A stretch of DNA of 48,917 nucleotides from a virus. The position numbers were made by a program, and so were the translations under genes. Below, piece after piece: positions 14,072 through 21,014 of this stretch. The stretch is from positions 1 to 48,917 of the IMG/VR virus record IMGVR_UViG_3300032435_000016. One strand, written 5' to 3'. Below the pieces are notes generated by a model. That model worked only from the letters and a program-made list of their open reading frames with translations, did not search any database and was not told the DNA's origin. Every line of letters begins with the position of its first letter. Within the stretch, counting starts at the first letter, position 1.

Positions 14072-14148
14072 TATGAGTTTCAATTATATTTCCCCTTAGC
14101 CTAGGGTGCAATGTCTTCCTATAAACCTAAATATAATTCAAACTCATA
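14072..14148. repeat. 17-bp inverted repeat beside the iterons
   Basis: TATGAGTTTCAATTATA (14072-14088) and TATAATTCAAACTCATA (14132-14148) are inverted copies with one mismatch, 43 bp apart. They adjoin the iterons in the 575-bp gene-free region 13937-14511. Beyond them lie promoter-like TATA stretches but no certain promoter. Confidence 0.7.
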
Positions 14149-14230
14149 TATAGTGTACATATAAATATAGTTATACTATTCACTTTTGACCACTTTCAAC
14201 TCTATATTATTGAATAGTATACCCAAAAAA

Positions 14231-14302
14231 CACACAATTTTCTCTCTCTCTCTTTTACCTCTTTTTTGTCCTTTTCTATTATAGAAAGAGAGCCTGAAAA
14301 TC
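14231..14302 (+). other. Recurrent hairpin element, copy A
   Basis: Order: CACACA, an ATTTTC arm, a CT tract, a TTCTA-TTA-TAGAA hairpin (14273-14285 region), GAAAGAGAGCCTG and the closing GAAAAT arm. It shares architecture with copies at 24.1, 25.4 and 26.4 kb, while its apical stem has different bases that still pair. It lies about 210 bp before the first rightward gene. Confidence 0.6.
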
Positions 14303-14511
14303 TCCAATTTCTATCATAGAATTTACCCCCTTTTCTACCCCCTCCACCCCCTCAAATATCCACCTAATTTGGCAGCAAAAGATAAAAACTAGTTTAAGTT
14401 TCAACTACTTCAAATTATTAAATAATTTCGAAAAAGGCCCTATCTTTTCCCCCCCCCTCCCCCTCCAAAAACAATAAACCCTGCTAGAATAAAAAACTCA
14501 AAGGAGGAGCA

Positions 14512-14616
14512 ATGAAAAAACATAGTTCTACAGATGATGGCTGGCTTTTAATCCTTAGCCTTTCAGGTCTACTTGCAGTAGCTTTATTTGCCATTATTAG
14601 TAGTGGACAGCCATAA
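14512..14616 (+). CDS. 34-aa single-pass membrane peptide
   Basis: First rightward gene after the control region. AAGGAGGAG lies just before the ATG, one of the strongest ribosome sites in the window. The peptide has a polar start (MKKHSSTDDG) and one membrane segment (LLILSLSGLLAVALFAII). Function unknown; small phage membrane peptides often modulate lysis or superinfection, but no specific evidence is visible. Confidence 0.68.
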   Translation: MKKHSSTDDGWLLILSLSGLLAVALFAIISSGQP

Positions 14617-14782
14617 GCACCGTTGGCGGGAATCTTCATACAATATAGGAATTGACAGTTTCTATTATATATGTTTAGATTGCCCTAGGGCCGTGTGGGT
14701 TACGGGGGAGACTGCTAGAGCAGTAACCCAAGCAACTCTACATAAGCTTGAAATAACCAATGACACTAACAGGGGAAATTAA
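14603..14782 (+). CDS. 59-aa Cys/His-containing protein
   Basis: The frame is open from 14588; I choose the GTG at 14603, overlapping the end of the preceding gene, though no good ribosome site marks either start. Sequence contains HKHRWRE near the N-terminus and CLDC further on, a plausible zinc site. It ends two bases before the next ATG. Not recognised beyond that. Confidence 0.55.
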   Translation: MDSHKHRWRESSYNIGIDSFYYICLDCPRAVWVTGETARAVTQATLHKLEITNDTNRGN

Positions 14783-14783
14783 A

Positions 14784-14918
14784 ATGTTTATTCCAATTCC
14801 AATAAGATTAGCCTTAGGCGCAGCTTTTGTCTGGTATTGCTTTACCAACTGGGATAAAGCTGTATTTCTTATTTTCCTTGCATATACCTTTTTTAAGATA
14901 GTAGACTCTGCAAGATGA
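14784..14918 (+). CDS. 44-aa membrane protein
   Basis: ATG at 14784 directly follows the upstream stop and its TGA overlaps the next ATG (ATGA at 14915-14918). AGGGGAAA precedes the start. Two hydrophobic stretches (IRLALGAAFVWYCF and AVFLIFLAYTFFKIV) suggest one hairpin of membrane helices. Function unknown. Confidence 0.65.
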   Translation: MFIPIPIRLALGAAFVWYCFTNWDKAVFLIFLAYTFFKIVDSAR

Positions 14919-15160
14919 GTTATATGAGCAGAATGGCCCTAGATGTAGATTTAGAGCTAGATACCACAACAAAGACCGAAAACGGCGATCACGACAAGTT
15001 TGCGCATTATGTTGATAAAGATGACGCAACTGCTTCAATGGTTCAGGGCACACCAATAATTGCCCTTTGTGGGAAGATATGGGTGCCAACTAGAGCTCCA
15101 GACAGTTTCCCTGTTTGCCCTACCTGTAAAGAGATTTATGATGCTTTATTTAAAAGTTGA
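14915..15160 (+). CDS. DUF3039-like actinobacterial protein
   Basis: An 81-aa protein with the pattern FAHYV-x(n)-GTPIIALCGKIWVPTRAP-x(n)-FPVCPTCKEIY, which I recognise as the DUF3039 family found in Actinobacteria and their phages. Three conserved cysteines (LCG, CPTC) and a histidine probably bind zinc. Function is unknown. It is the best single host-phylum marker in the window. The start overlaps the preceding stop by four bases. Confidence 0.85.
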   Translation: MSYMSRMALDVDLELDTTTKTENGDHDKFAHYVDKDDATASMVQGTPIIALCGKIWVPTRAPDSFPVCPTCKEIYDALFKS

Positions 15161-15176
15161 AGGATTAGACATAAAC

Positions 15177-15353
15177 ATGAAACCTATAGAGATTTCCAAG
15201 ATAATTAAGGAAACATTTACTCCATTTGCATTCCAGTGCTCATGCAACGGAAGTCATGAAGATTGCAAGAATGCTCAAAGTGATGTCCATACTTTTGCAC
15301 AAAATGAAACCGTTGAGAGAATAGTTAAGTTTCTAAAAAATCTAGATAGTTAA
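15177..15353 (+). CDS. 58-aa hypothetical protein
   Basis: The ATG at 15177 (MKPIEISKIIKETF) is my preferred start, with GAAGGA somewhat far upstream; an ATG at 15139 overlapping the previous gene is an alternative. A CSCNGSHEDC segment offers Cys/His ligands. Its stop is immediately followed by the ATG of the Mom-like gene, so they are probably cotranslated. Confidence 0.58.
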   Translation: MKPIEISKIIKETFTPFAFQCSCNGSHEDCKNAQSDVHTFAQNETVERIVKFLKNLDS

Positions 15354-15974
15354 ATGACAACCTACGAAGTCAGACCTATAGATAAGAGTAAAACTAAACC
15401 ATTCATCCTTGAGATTCATTATGCTAAGCGCACCCCCCCTATTAGCTATGCTTATGGCCTCTTTCGAGATGATCAGCTTGTAGGGATATGTACCTATGGA
15501 AAACCACCATCTTCTACGTTAATTAAAGGTGTTTGCGGGGAAAAGTGGGCTCCTAATGTATTTGAGTTAAACCGTCTATGTCTGCTAGATAATCTGCCAA
15601 ACGAAGCAAGTAGGTTAGTTGCAGGTTCATTTAAGTTATTGCCAAAACCTTTAGTGGTTGTTTCGTACGCAGACACTAAGCAAAATCACACAGGAATTGT
15701 CTACCAGGCAACAAACTTTCTTTATACAGGATTATCTGCCAAGTTTAGAGATCCAGTAGTAAAAGGTCTAGAACACCAGCACCACGCTACATATGCTCAT
15801 GGCCTTAGCAATTTGCAGCTAAAAGAGAAGTACGGGGAAGAAAACGTTTATTTCATTGACAGATCCAGGAAACACAGGTACATTAAATTCTTAGGTAGCA
15901 GGACTGAAATAAAAGAAATGATAAAAGACTTGCGCTACAAAACAGAAGCTTACCCCAAAGAAGAAAGAAATTAA
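15354..15974 (+). CDS. Mom-like DNA adenine modification protein
   Basis: A 206-aa protein with the layout of the Mu Mom-like family: an early HYAKRTPPISYAYGLFRD segment, then VGICTYGKPPS, the core FELNRLCLLDNLPNEASRLV, and VVSYADTKQNHTGIVYQATN. Mom is a GNAT-fold enzyme that converts adenines of phage DNA to a carbamoylmethyl form and so blocks many restriction enzymes. Here it would protect phage DNA together with the two C5 methyltransferases. It starts directly after the preceding stop and is followed without gap by the next gene. Identification is by memory of family motifs; the chemistry of this copy is inferred. Confidence 0.82.
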   Translation: MTTYEVRPIDKSKTKPFILEIHYAKRTPPISYAYGLFRDDQLVGICTYGKPPSSTLIKGVCGEKWAPNVFELNRLCLLDNLPNEASRLVAGSFKLLPKPLVVVSYADTKQNHTGIVYQATNFLYTGLSAKFRDPVVKGLEHQHHATYAHGLSNLQLKEKYGEENVYFIDRSRKHRYIKFLGSRTEIKEMIKDLRYKTEAYPKEERN

Positions 15975-16175
15975 ATGCTAAATATTCATGACGCATTAAT
16001 TGAGCTGACATTAGCAGAGCAAGCTATTAGAAGAGTGCGCGATCTACATCAACCTGATTACGACAACGAACGCTCTTCATGTATAAGATGTCTTGACTAT
16101 GACACAAGCGATCCAATTTGGGAACCTTATCCGTGTCTTACTATTAAAGCTCTAGATAATCCTAAGGAGTATTAA
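15975..16175 (+). CDS. 66-aa small protein with CIRC motif
   Basis: Begins directly after the Mom-like stop and shares its last base with the next ATG. A helical N-terminus (ALIELTLAEQAIRRVRDLHQ) is followed by SCIRCLDYDTSDP and a later Cys, which could bind zinc. Not recognised. Confidence 0.65.
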   Translation: MLNIHDALIELTLAEQAIRRVRDLHQPDYDNERSSCIRCLDYDTSDPIWEPYPCLTIKALDNPKEY

Positions 16176-16417
16176 TGATTGAACGCGAAGCTATGGCATA
16201 CTACAACGCACTAAATGATCAAGAGCGGTTTCTTGTTGATTCGGGGTGGAAAGATGCAGTTAAATCTGTTCTTACATATTGCGAAGATAAGTTAGATTAC
16301 TGTGAGAAATTTCTTAATGAGTTTGAAGATGATGGTTTAGAAATAGATTTAACTAAAGTTCAAATCACAACTGCTCATCAAATATTCTCAGAATTAATAA
16401 AGGAGCTAACTAACTAA
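16175..16417 (+). CDS. 80-aa acidic hypothetical protein
   Basis: ATG overlaps the previous TAA (TAATG). Acidic and helical, with EREAMAYYNALNDQERFLVD and later LNEFEDDGLEIDLTKVQ. No metal site or membrane segment. Probably cotranscribed with the Mom-like gene. Not recognised. Confidence 0.68.
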   Translation: MIEREAMAYYNALNDQERFLVDSGWKDAVKSVLTYCEDKLDYCEKFLNEFEDDGLEIDLTKVQITTAHQIFSELIKELTN

Positions 16418-16526
16418 TGAGGGATAAAGATGAACGTTTAGTATTATTTTTATATAAGCTGTTTCTTCACTTGGATTTACTTCTTTAGGTTATCTTTTAG
16501 AAGTAGAACGTGGATATAGGATATAG
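16417..16526 (+). pseudogene. Possible frameshifted small gene
   Basis: An ATG at 16417 overlapping the previous stop, with AGGAG at 16401-16405, opens a 23-codon frame ending at 16488. A second frame continues from about 16461 to a TAG at 16524-16526 with a protein-like ending (SSLGFTSLGYLLEVERGY). Joining them by one frameshift near 16455 would give a 36-aa product. This could be a broken gene, an assembly error or coincidence. Confidence 0.25.
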
Positions 16527-16579
16527 ATTTATTTGACAGAGTTGAGGTAAGTTTTAGTTATGTTTAGGAAATTAAATTA

Positions 16580-16825
16580 ATGGTTGCATCAAAATTGTCA
16601 GATATTCCTGAATCTAAAGCTGATTTCTGTCCTTGCAATAGATGCTCGGTGGCAAGAAAACAAGGTAAACAAGAAGCAGAAGTTAGAGTCACAGAACTAC
16701 TAAATAAAATTTCTCGGCTAGAAAAACAAATTTACAATGCTGAAGGCTATTGTGAGATCTCAAAGAAAACCTGCGGAATATGTCCAATGAAGCAACTTTG
16801 CATAAAGACAGGGCAAACAAGTTAA
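16580..16825 (+). CDS. 81-aa Cys-rich protein
   Basis: Two cysteine sets, CPCNRC near residue 17-22 and C-x6-C-x2-C-x5-C near the end (CEISKKTCGICPMKQLC), flank a coiled-coil-like helix (VRVTELLNKISRLEKQIY). It probably binds two metal ions or clusters. Its TAA overlaps the ATG of the HAD gene. AGGAAA lies about ten bases before the start. Not recognised. Confidence 0.68.
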   Translation: MVASKLSDIPESKADFCPCNRCSVARKQGKQEAEVRVTELLNKISRLEKQIYNAEGYCEISKKTCGICPMKQLCIKTGQTS

Positions 16826-17253
16826 TGCTAAAAAATAAAGCAATTATTGTTGATATTGATGGCACTATAGCTCATTATGACCCAGAAGTTAGAGATCCAT
16901 ATGACACAGACTTTGAGAAGATTATCCAAGATTCTCCAGACAGAACAGTAATTAAAGTCATTGAATCACTCTTCCACCAAGGACATACAATAATCTATGT
17001 AACTGGTAGAAATGAAGAAACTGAAGAGGCAACTAGAGAATGGTTGCGTCTGTTTGCTCCTCCTTACGCTTATCTATATATGAGAAAACGTAATGACTAC
17101 CGTCAAGACTCCGAGGTAAAGAAAGAAATATATGAAACGCATATTGTCAATCACTTTGATGTGCTTTGTGTTTTTGATGATCGTCAGCAAGTCGTAGACA
17201 TGTGGCGCGAGATCGGACTTGTTTGTATGCAAGTTGCTCCAGGAGATTTTTAA
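16825..17253 (+). CDS. Polynucleotide 3'-phosphatase-like HAD protein
   Basis: A 142-aa HAD-fold protein resembling the phosphatase half of T4 polynucleotide kinase. It has IIVDIDGTIAHYDP (catalytic D10 and D12), IIYVTGRNEETEEATREWL, the YMRKRNDYRQD segment with following KKEIYE, and the ending FDDRQQVVDMWREIGLVCMQV. The family removes 3' or 2',3'-cyclic phosphates from nucleic-acid ends. The kinase half is absent, as in many phages. I choose the ATG at 16825 that overlaps the previous TAA; a longer frame only adds residues inside the upstream gene. Confidence 0.88.
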   Translation: MLKNKAIIVDIDGTIAHYDPEVRDPYDTDFEKIIQDSPDRTVIKVIESLFHQGHTIIYVTGRNEETEEATREWLRLFAPPYAYLYMRKRNDYRQDSEVKKEIYETHIVNHFDVLCVFDDRQQVVDMWREIGLVCMQVAPGDF

Positions 17254-17316
17254 TGAATAGAAAAAACGTAAGTCCTAAGTAAAATAAAGTAATTTTAAAC
17301 AGGAATAGGTATTTAT

Positions 17317-17550
17317 ATGCAGTCTGAATTTAATCAATACTCCTACCCACACTCAGTAGATCAGAGTATTTCTCAGAACGAAAAATTGTTTCAAATTTTA
17401 GAAAAGCTTCAGAGTATTATTGATAGCATCAAAATACGCAAAGAAGCTGAACAGTTTATTTATGGAGTACGAGCAAGTATGGATGTCATACTTGTTGAAA
17501 TTAGAGGGAAAAGTAATCCAAATCAAGAGAGTATTTCTTACCCCGAGTAA
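17317..17550 (+). CDS. 77-aa helical hypothetical protein
   Basis: ATG preceded by AGGAATAGG. One long helix with coiled-coil character (LFQILEKLQSIIDSIKIRKEAEQFIY). No family recognised. It lies between the HAD gene and the ribonucleotide reductase and may be cotranscribed with either. Confidence 0.65.
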   Translation: MQSEFNQYSYPHSVDQSISQNEKLFQILEKLQSIIDSIKIRKEAEQFIYGVRASMDVILVEIRGKSNPNQESISYPE

Positions 17551-17620
17551 ATACCCCTAGCGTTCTACTGCTAGTATTCTAAATCTAACGCAAATACCCC
17601 CTATCAAAAAAGGTAAACCT

Positions 17621-19690
17621 ATGTCTAATTCAATGTTCTCATTCCGTCTAAACGAAGAGTTTGTAGCTTCTTACAAAGATAAAAAAGCTCCGTTTGGTTA
17701 TAGAGATGCAGCTGGGAACTCAGTAGGCGAGATTACTTTCTTACGTACTTACTCACGTATTAAAGAAGATGGCACCAAAGAAACATGGGTGGATGTCTGT
17801 GTGCGCGTTATCAATGGCATGTACTCGATTCAAAAAGATCATTGCAAAACATCGCGTCTTCCTTGGTCGGATACTCGCGCAGCAGCTTCAGCTAAAGAAG
17901 CATTTGATCGCCTATATAATTTGAAGTGGACACCTCCAGGTCGTGGACTCTGGGTTATGGGAACTCCACTAGTTAACGAGCAAAAGAACTCTGCAGCACT
18001 TCAAAATTGCGCGTTTGTTTCAACGCGAGAGATGACAAAAAATGATCCAGCAAAACCATTTGCATTCCTTATGGAAGCATCAATGCTTGGCGTTGGTGTT
18101 GGATTTGATGATCTTGGAGCAGATAAAGACTTTATTATTTATAAGCCAAAAGAAGATGTGACAACTGTAGTAGTTGCAGATACTCGCGAAGGTTGGGTAG
18201 AGACAACTTCACAGCTTATTAATTCTTACCTAAAAGCAGATCAACCAACATTTGAATTTGATTACTCGCTTGTTAGACCAGCTGGCGCACCAATTAAAAT
18301 CTTTGGTGGAACTGCAGCAGGTCCAGAACCACTAATTAGACTTCATAACTACATTAGAAATCTTTTTGTTGGAAGAGAGAACCAGAAGGTTACTCGTACT
18401 GACATTGCTGATATTGGTAATCTTATTGGCGTTTGCGTAGTTTCTGGAAACGTTCGTAGATCAGCTGAATTATTAATTGGTCGCTTAGATGATGAAACAT
18501 TCCTTAACTTAAAGAATGCAGAAGTATTCCCAGAACGTAACTCTTACGATCCAAAAGCTCCTGGCTGGGGATGGATGTCTAACAACTCTGTATCAGCAGA
18601 AGTTGGACAAGACCTTTCAGGAATTGTTGAAGGTATTGCACTTAATGGAGAGCCAGGTGTTGTTTGGCTTGACCTATCAAGAAAGTATGGTCGCTTGATA
18701 GATCCACCTAACAACAAAGATCATCGCATCATGGGCTACAACCCTTGTGCAGAGCAATCTCTTGAGTCATATGAAATGTGTACTCTTGTTGAAACATATT
18801 TAAATCGTCACGATGATATTGATGACTTTAAGCGCACTCTAAAGTTTGCATACCTCTACGCAAAGACTGTAACTCTTCTTCCAACTCATTGGGAAGAGAC
18901 CAACGCAATCATGCAACGTAATCGACGCATTGGTACATCGATTTCTGGAGTTGCTAACTTTGCAGATAGTATTGGATTACCAGTAATGAAAGAGTGGATG
19001 AATCAGGGATATGCAGTAGTTAAGGGCTACGATGTCACTTACTCAGAGTGGTTAGGTATTCGCGAGTCAATTAAGACAACAACCGTTAAACCATCAGGAA
19101 CTGTTTCAATTCTTGCAGGTGAATCCCCAGGAGTTCATTGGACTCCAGGTGGTAAGTACTTTAATCGTGCTATTCGCTTTGCTAACTCAGATCCAATGCT
19201 TCCACTATTTAAGATGGCAAACTACAGAGTCGAACCAGCATCAGAATCTCCTGACACAACCTCTGTAGTCTTTTTCCCAATTAGGTCAGATGCAGAGCGT
19301 GCAGAAAAAGATGTAACAATCTTTGAGAAAATGGCCCTTGCGGTCACTGCTCAGCGTTACTGGTCAGATAATTCTGTATCTGTAACTATTTCTTTTGATC
19401 CTGAGACAGAGAAGCAACATGTTGGCACAGTTCTTCATATGCATGATGGACAGCTTAAGACAGTTTCATTCCTACCTTCAGGAAACTTTACATATCCTCA
19501 AATGCCATACACCCAGATCACAGAAGAAGAGTATGAGCAAGAGGGTTCTATGAAGCTATTCCCAATTGACTTCTCTGGTGTCTACGCGGGTATGGCTTCT
19601 GATGCTATTGGCGAGGCGTACTGCACAACAGATGCTTGCGAAGTTAAGTTAATTTCGGAAAACACTAAAAATCTTAAAAAGGATAAGTAG
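17621..19690 (+). CDS. nrdJ: Adenosylcobalamin-dependent class II ribonucleotide reductase
   Basis: A 689-aa monomeric class II RNR of the Lactobacillus RTPR type. The loop N374-P-C376-A-E378 carries the thiyl radical Cys with its Asn and Glu partners. C130 (LQNCAF) and C387 (YEMC) match the active-site redox pair. The C-terminal C668-x4-C673 pair matches the shuttle cysteines. It reduces ribonucleoside triphosphates to deoxy forms for phage DNA synthesis, using adenosylcobalamin instead of a metal-tyrosyl cofactor. AAAGG precedes the start. The next frame begins at a GTG overlapping its stop. A B12-dependent enzyme implies a host that makes or imports cobalamin. Confidence 0.95.
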   Translation: MSNSMFSFRLNEEFVASYKDKKAPFGYRDAAGNSVGEITFLRTYSRIKEDGTKETWVDVCVRVINGMYSIQKDHCKTSRLPWSDTRAAASAKEAFDRLYNLKWTPPGRGLWVMGTPLVNEQKNSAALQNCAFVSTREMTKNDPAKPFAFLMEASMLGVGVGFDDLGADKDFIIYKPKEDVTTVVVADTREGWVETTSQLINSYLKADQPTFEFDYSLVRPAGAPIKIFGGTAAGPEPLIRLHNYIRNLFVGRENQKVTRTDIADIGNLIGVCVVSGNVRRSAELLIGRLDDETFLNLKNAEVFPERNSYDPKAPGWGWMSNNSVSAEVGQDLSGIVEGIALNGEPGVVWLDLSRKYGRLIDPPNNKDHRIMGYNPCAEQSLESYEMCTLVETYLNRHDDIDDFKRTLKFAYLYAKTVTLLPTHWEETNAIMQRNRRIGTSISGVANFADSIGLPVMKEWMNQGYAVVKGYDVTYSEWLGIRESIKTTTVKPSGTVSILAGESPGVHWTPGGKYFNRAIRFANSDPMLPLFKMANYRVEPASESPDTTSVVFFPIRSDAERAEKDVTIFEKMALAVTAQRYWSDNSVSVTISFDPETEKQHVGTVLHMHDGQLKTVSFLPSGNFTYPQMPYTQITEEEYEQEGSMKLFPIDFSGVYAGMASDAIGEAYCTTDACEVKLISENTKNLKKDK

Positions 19691-19845
19691 TGAAGCATGT
19701 AGCCATGTTCTCTGGAGGAATAGGTTCCTGGGCGTGCGCTAAAAGAGTTGCAAATAAATATGGAAAAATGATTTGTATAGAGTGTGCTAAACAGTACCCA
19801 TGTAAAACTAGTATGTTATTGCGAGAGAAAAAGAAGAATAAGTAA
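19690..19845 (+). pseudogene. Truncated PP-loop (PAPS-reductase-like) protein
   Basis: A 51-codon frame starts at a GTG overlapping the RNR stop. It begins (GTG read as Met) MKHVAMFSGGIGSWACAKRV, the PP-loop SGGxxSW of phage PAPS-reductase/ATP-pyrophosphatase proteins, which normally exceed 200 aa. After about 27 residues it switches to a short Cys-rich ending (CIECAKQYPCKTS) and a Lys-rich tail, then stops. This looks like an internally deleted remnant, though a deliberate mini-protein keeping only the PP-loop cannot be excluded. Confidence 0.6.
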
Positions 19846-19846
19846 A

Positions 19847-19990
19847 ATGGCAACTTACGAATACAAATGCTCACTAGATCATATATATGTAGAAGAACGT
19901 CCTATTACAGAGGATCAAATAGTCACTAAGTGTCCTAAATGCAATAGCGCACTGACTGGTCGCCAAATTAAATATACAAAACTCTCTTAA
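19847..19990 (+). CDS. FmdB-type zinc-ribbon protein
   Basis: A 47-aa protein beginning MATYEYKCSLDHIY, then VTKCPKCNSALTG: the Cys-Cys...CxxC pattern and MATYEY start are typical of the FmdB putative regulatory zinc ribbon. The ATG at 19847 is used because it gives the family N-terminus; the frame is open further upstream inside the truncated PP-loop gene. Confidence 0.8.
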   Translation: MATYEYKCSLDHIYVEERPITEDQIVTKCPKCNSALTGRQIKYTKLS

Positions 19991-20012
19991 ATAGTGGCGT
20001 TTCCCGCTCAAT

Positions 20013-20024
20013 CTATGTCATAAT
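20013..20024 (+). promoter_or_regulatory. Extended -10 promoter for a leaderless mRNA
   Basis: CATAAT at 20019-20024, preceded by TGT (extended -10), ends six bases before the ATG at 20031. The transcript would start at or near the A of the start codon. No clear -35 box is seen. Confidence 0.55.
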
Positions 20025-20030
20025 ACATTT

Positions 20031-20219
20031 ATGGCAAAAGGAAAAGGCGGGAAACCCGCAGCACCAGTTCAAACATCTGGTCGTAAAAATAACAAACCCT
20101 CTAAGAAATATCCACGCACTGCTCCAGCAACAAGTGGTAGAGGTAGAGCAACAGGGAGAACCGTTGGCGGTTACTCCCCAGAAAAGCTACAGATTAGAGC
20201 GCAAAGGCGCAGTCAGTAG
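20031..20219 (+). CDS. 62-aa very basic disordered protein
   Basis: Rich in Lys, Arg, Gly, Pro and Ser (MAKGKGGKPAAPVQTSGRKN at the start), so probably disordered and nucleic-acid binding. The ATG lies six bases after a -10 box and has no ribosome site, consistent with leaderless translation, which is common in Actinobacteria. Not recognised. Confidence 0.68.
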   Translation: MAKGKGGKPAAPVQTSGRKNNKPSKKYPRTAPATSGRGRATGRTVGGYSPEKLQIRAQRRSQ

Positions 20220-20225
20220 TGTCTA

Positions 20226-21014
20226 ATGCTAACTAACCAATACAAAAGCATCAATAAAGAAGTTTTAGACTTTATGGTTACTTTGATACCCAGTAAAGAT
20301 AAATATTTAAATACTCACTTTAGAAGGCTTGCTAGAACTGTAGAAGTAATACTCGATCAAAAACCTACTGGAAAGCTTTTAGAAATAGGTACAAGTGGAG
20401 TAATACCTATCGTGTTGGATAAGTTTGCACCTGATCTAGAAGTAGTAGTTACAGAGTTTGATCTAAAGCAACCTAAAAAAGGATCAACAACCGTTCAAGT
20501 AGGTAAGTATAAAAAAACTTTAGAATGCTACAGAGTAAATCTAGAGTCTACAAAACTTCCAGCAAAAGATGAATCTTTTGATTATGTTGTTTGCTCGGAA
20601 GTAATTGAACATTTGGAAAGAGATCCCATGTTCATGCTTAAAGAAATAAACAGGGTACTAAAAACAAGTAAAAGTCTTATATTAACTACGCCTAATGTTG
20701 TTAGTAGTAGAGGTATTACAAAAATGCTTTTAGGTATTGAACCTTACTTTTACATGCAATACAACAGAGATTTATCTTTATATAGACATAACTATGAATA
20801 CAGCATTCACTCTCTAACTAAACTTTTAAAAGCAGCTGGCTTTGACGGAAGCGCTTGGACTGAAGATACTTTTGAAGATCCAATTATGAAAGACATCCAG
20901 AAACTAAGAAGTATAGGTTATCCAATGAATCACATTGGTGACAATATTTTTACAGTTTCTAGTAAAGTATCTGCCCCCACAGGGGAATATCCAGATTGGA
21001 TATACGCAGGCTAA
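20226..21014 (+). CDS. Class I SAM-dependent methyltransferase
   Basis: A 262-aa methyltransferase of the type 11/25 kind. Motif I is LLEIGTSGVIPI (about 51-62), the acidic strand end is VTEFD, and SFDYVVCSEVIEHL is the motif IV region, followed by a helix-strand RVLKTSKSLILTTPNV. Relatives often methylate small molecules or sugars in glycan-synthesis clusters, and the next gene looks glycan-related. The start has only a weak ribosome site. Its stop overlaps the next ATG (TAATG). Substrate unknown. Confidence 0.82.
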   Translation: MLTNQYKSINKEVLDFMVTLIPSKDKYLNTHFRRLARTVEVILDQKPTGKLLEIGTSGVIPIVLDKFAPDLEVVVTEFDLKQPKKGSTTVQVGKYKKTLECYRVNLESTKLPAKDESFDYVVCSEVIEHLERDPMFMLKEINRVLKTSKSLILTTPNVVSSRGITKMLLGIEPYFYMQYNRDLSLYRHNYEYSIHSLTKLLKAAGFDGSAWTEDTFEDPIMKDIQKLRSIGYPMNHIGDNIFTVSSKVSAPTGEYPDWIYAG

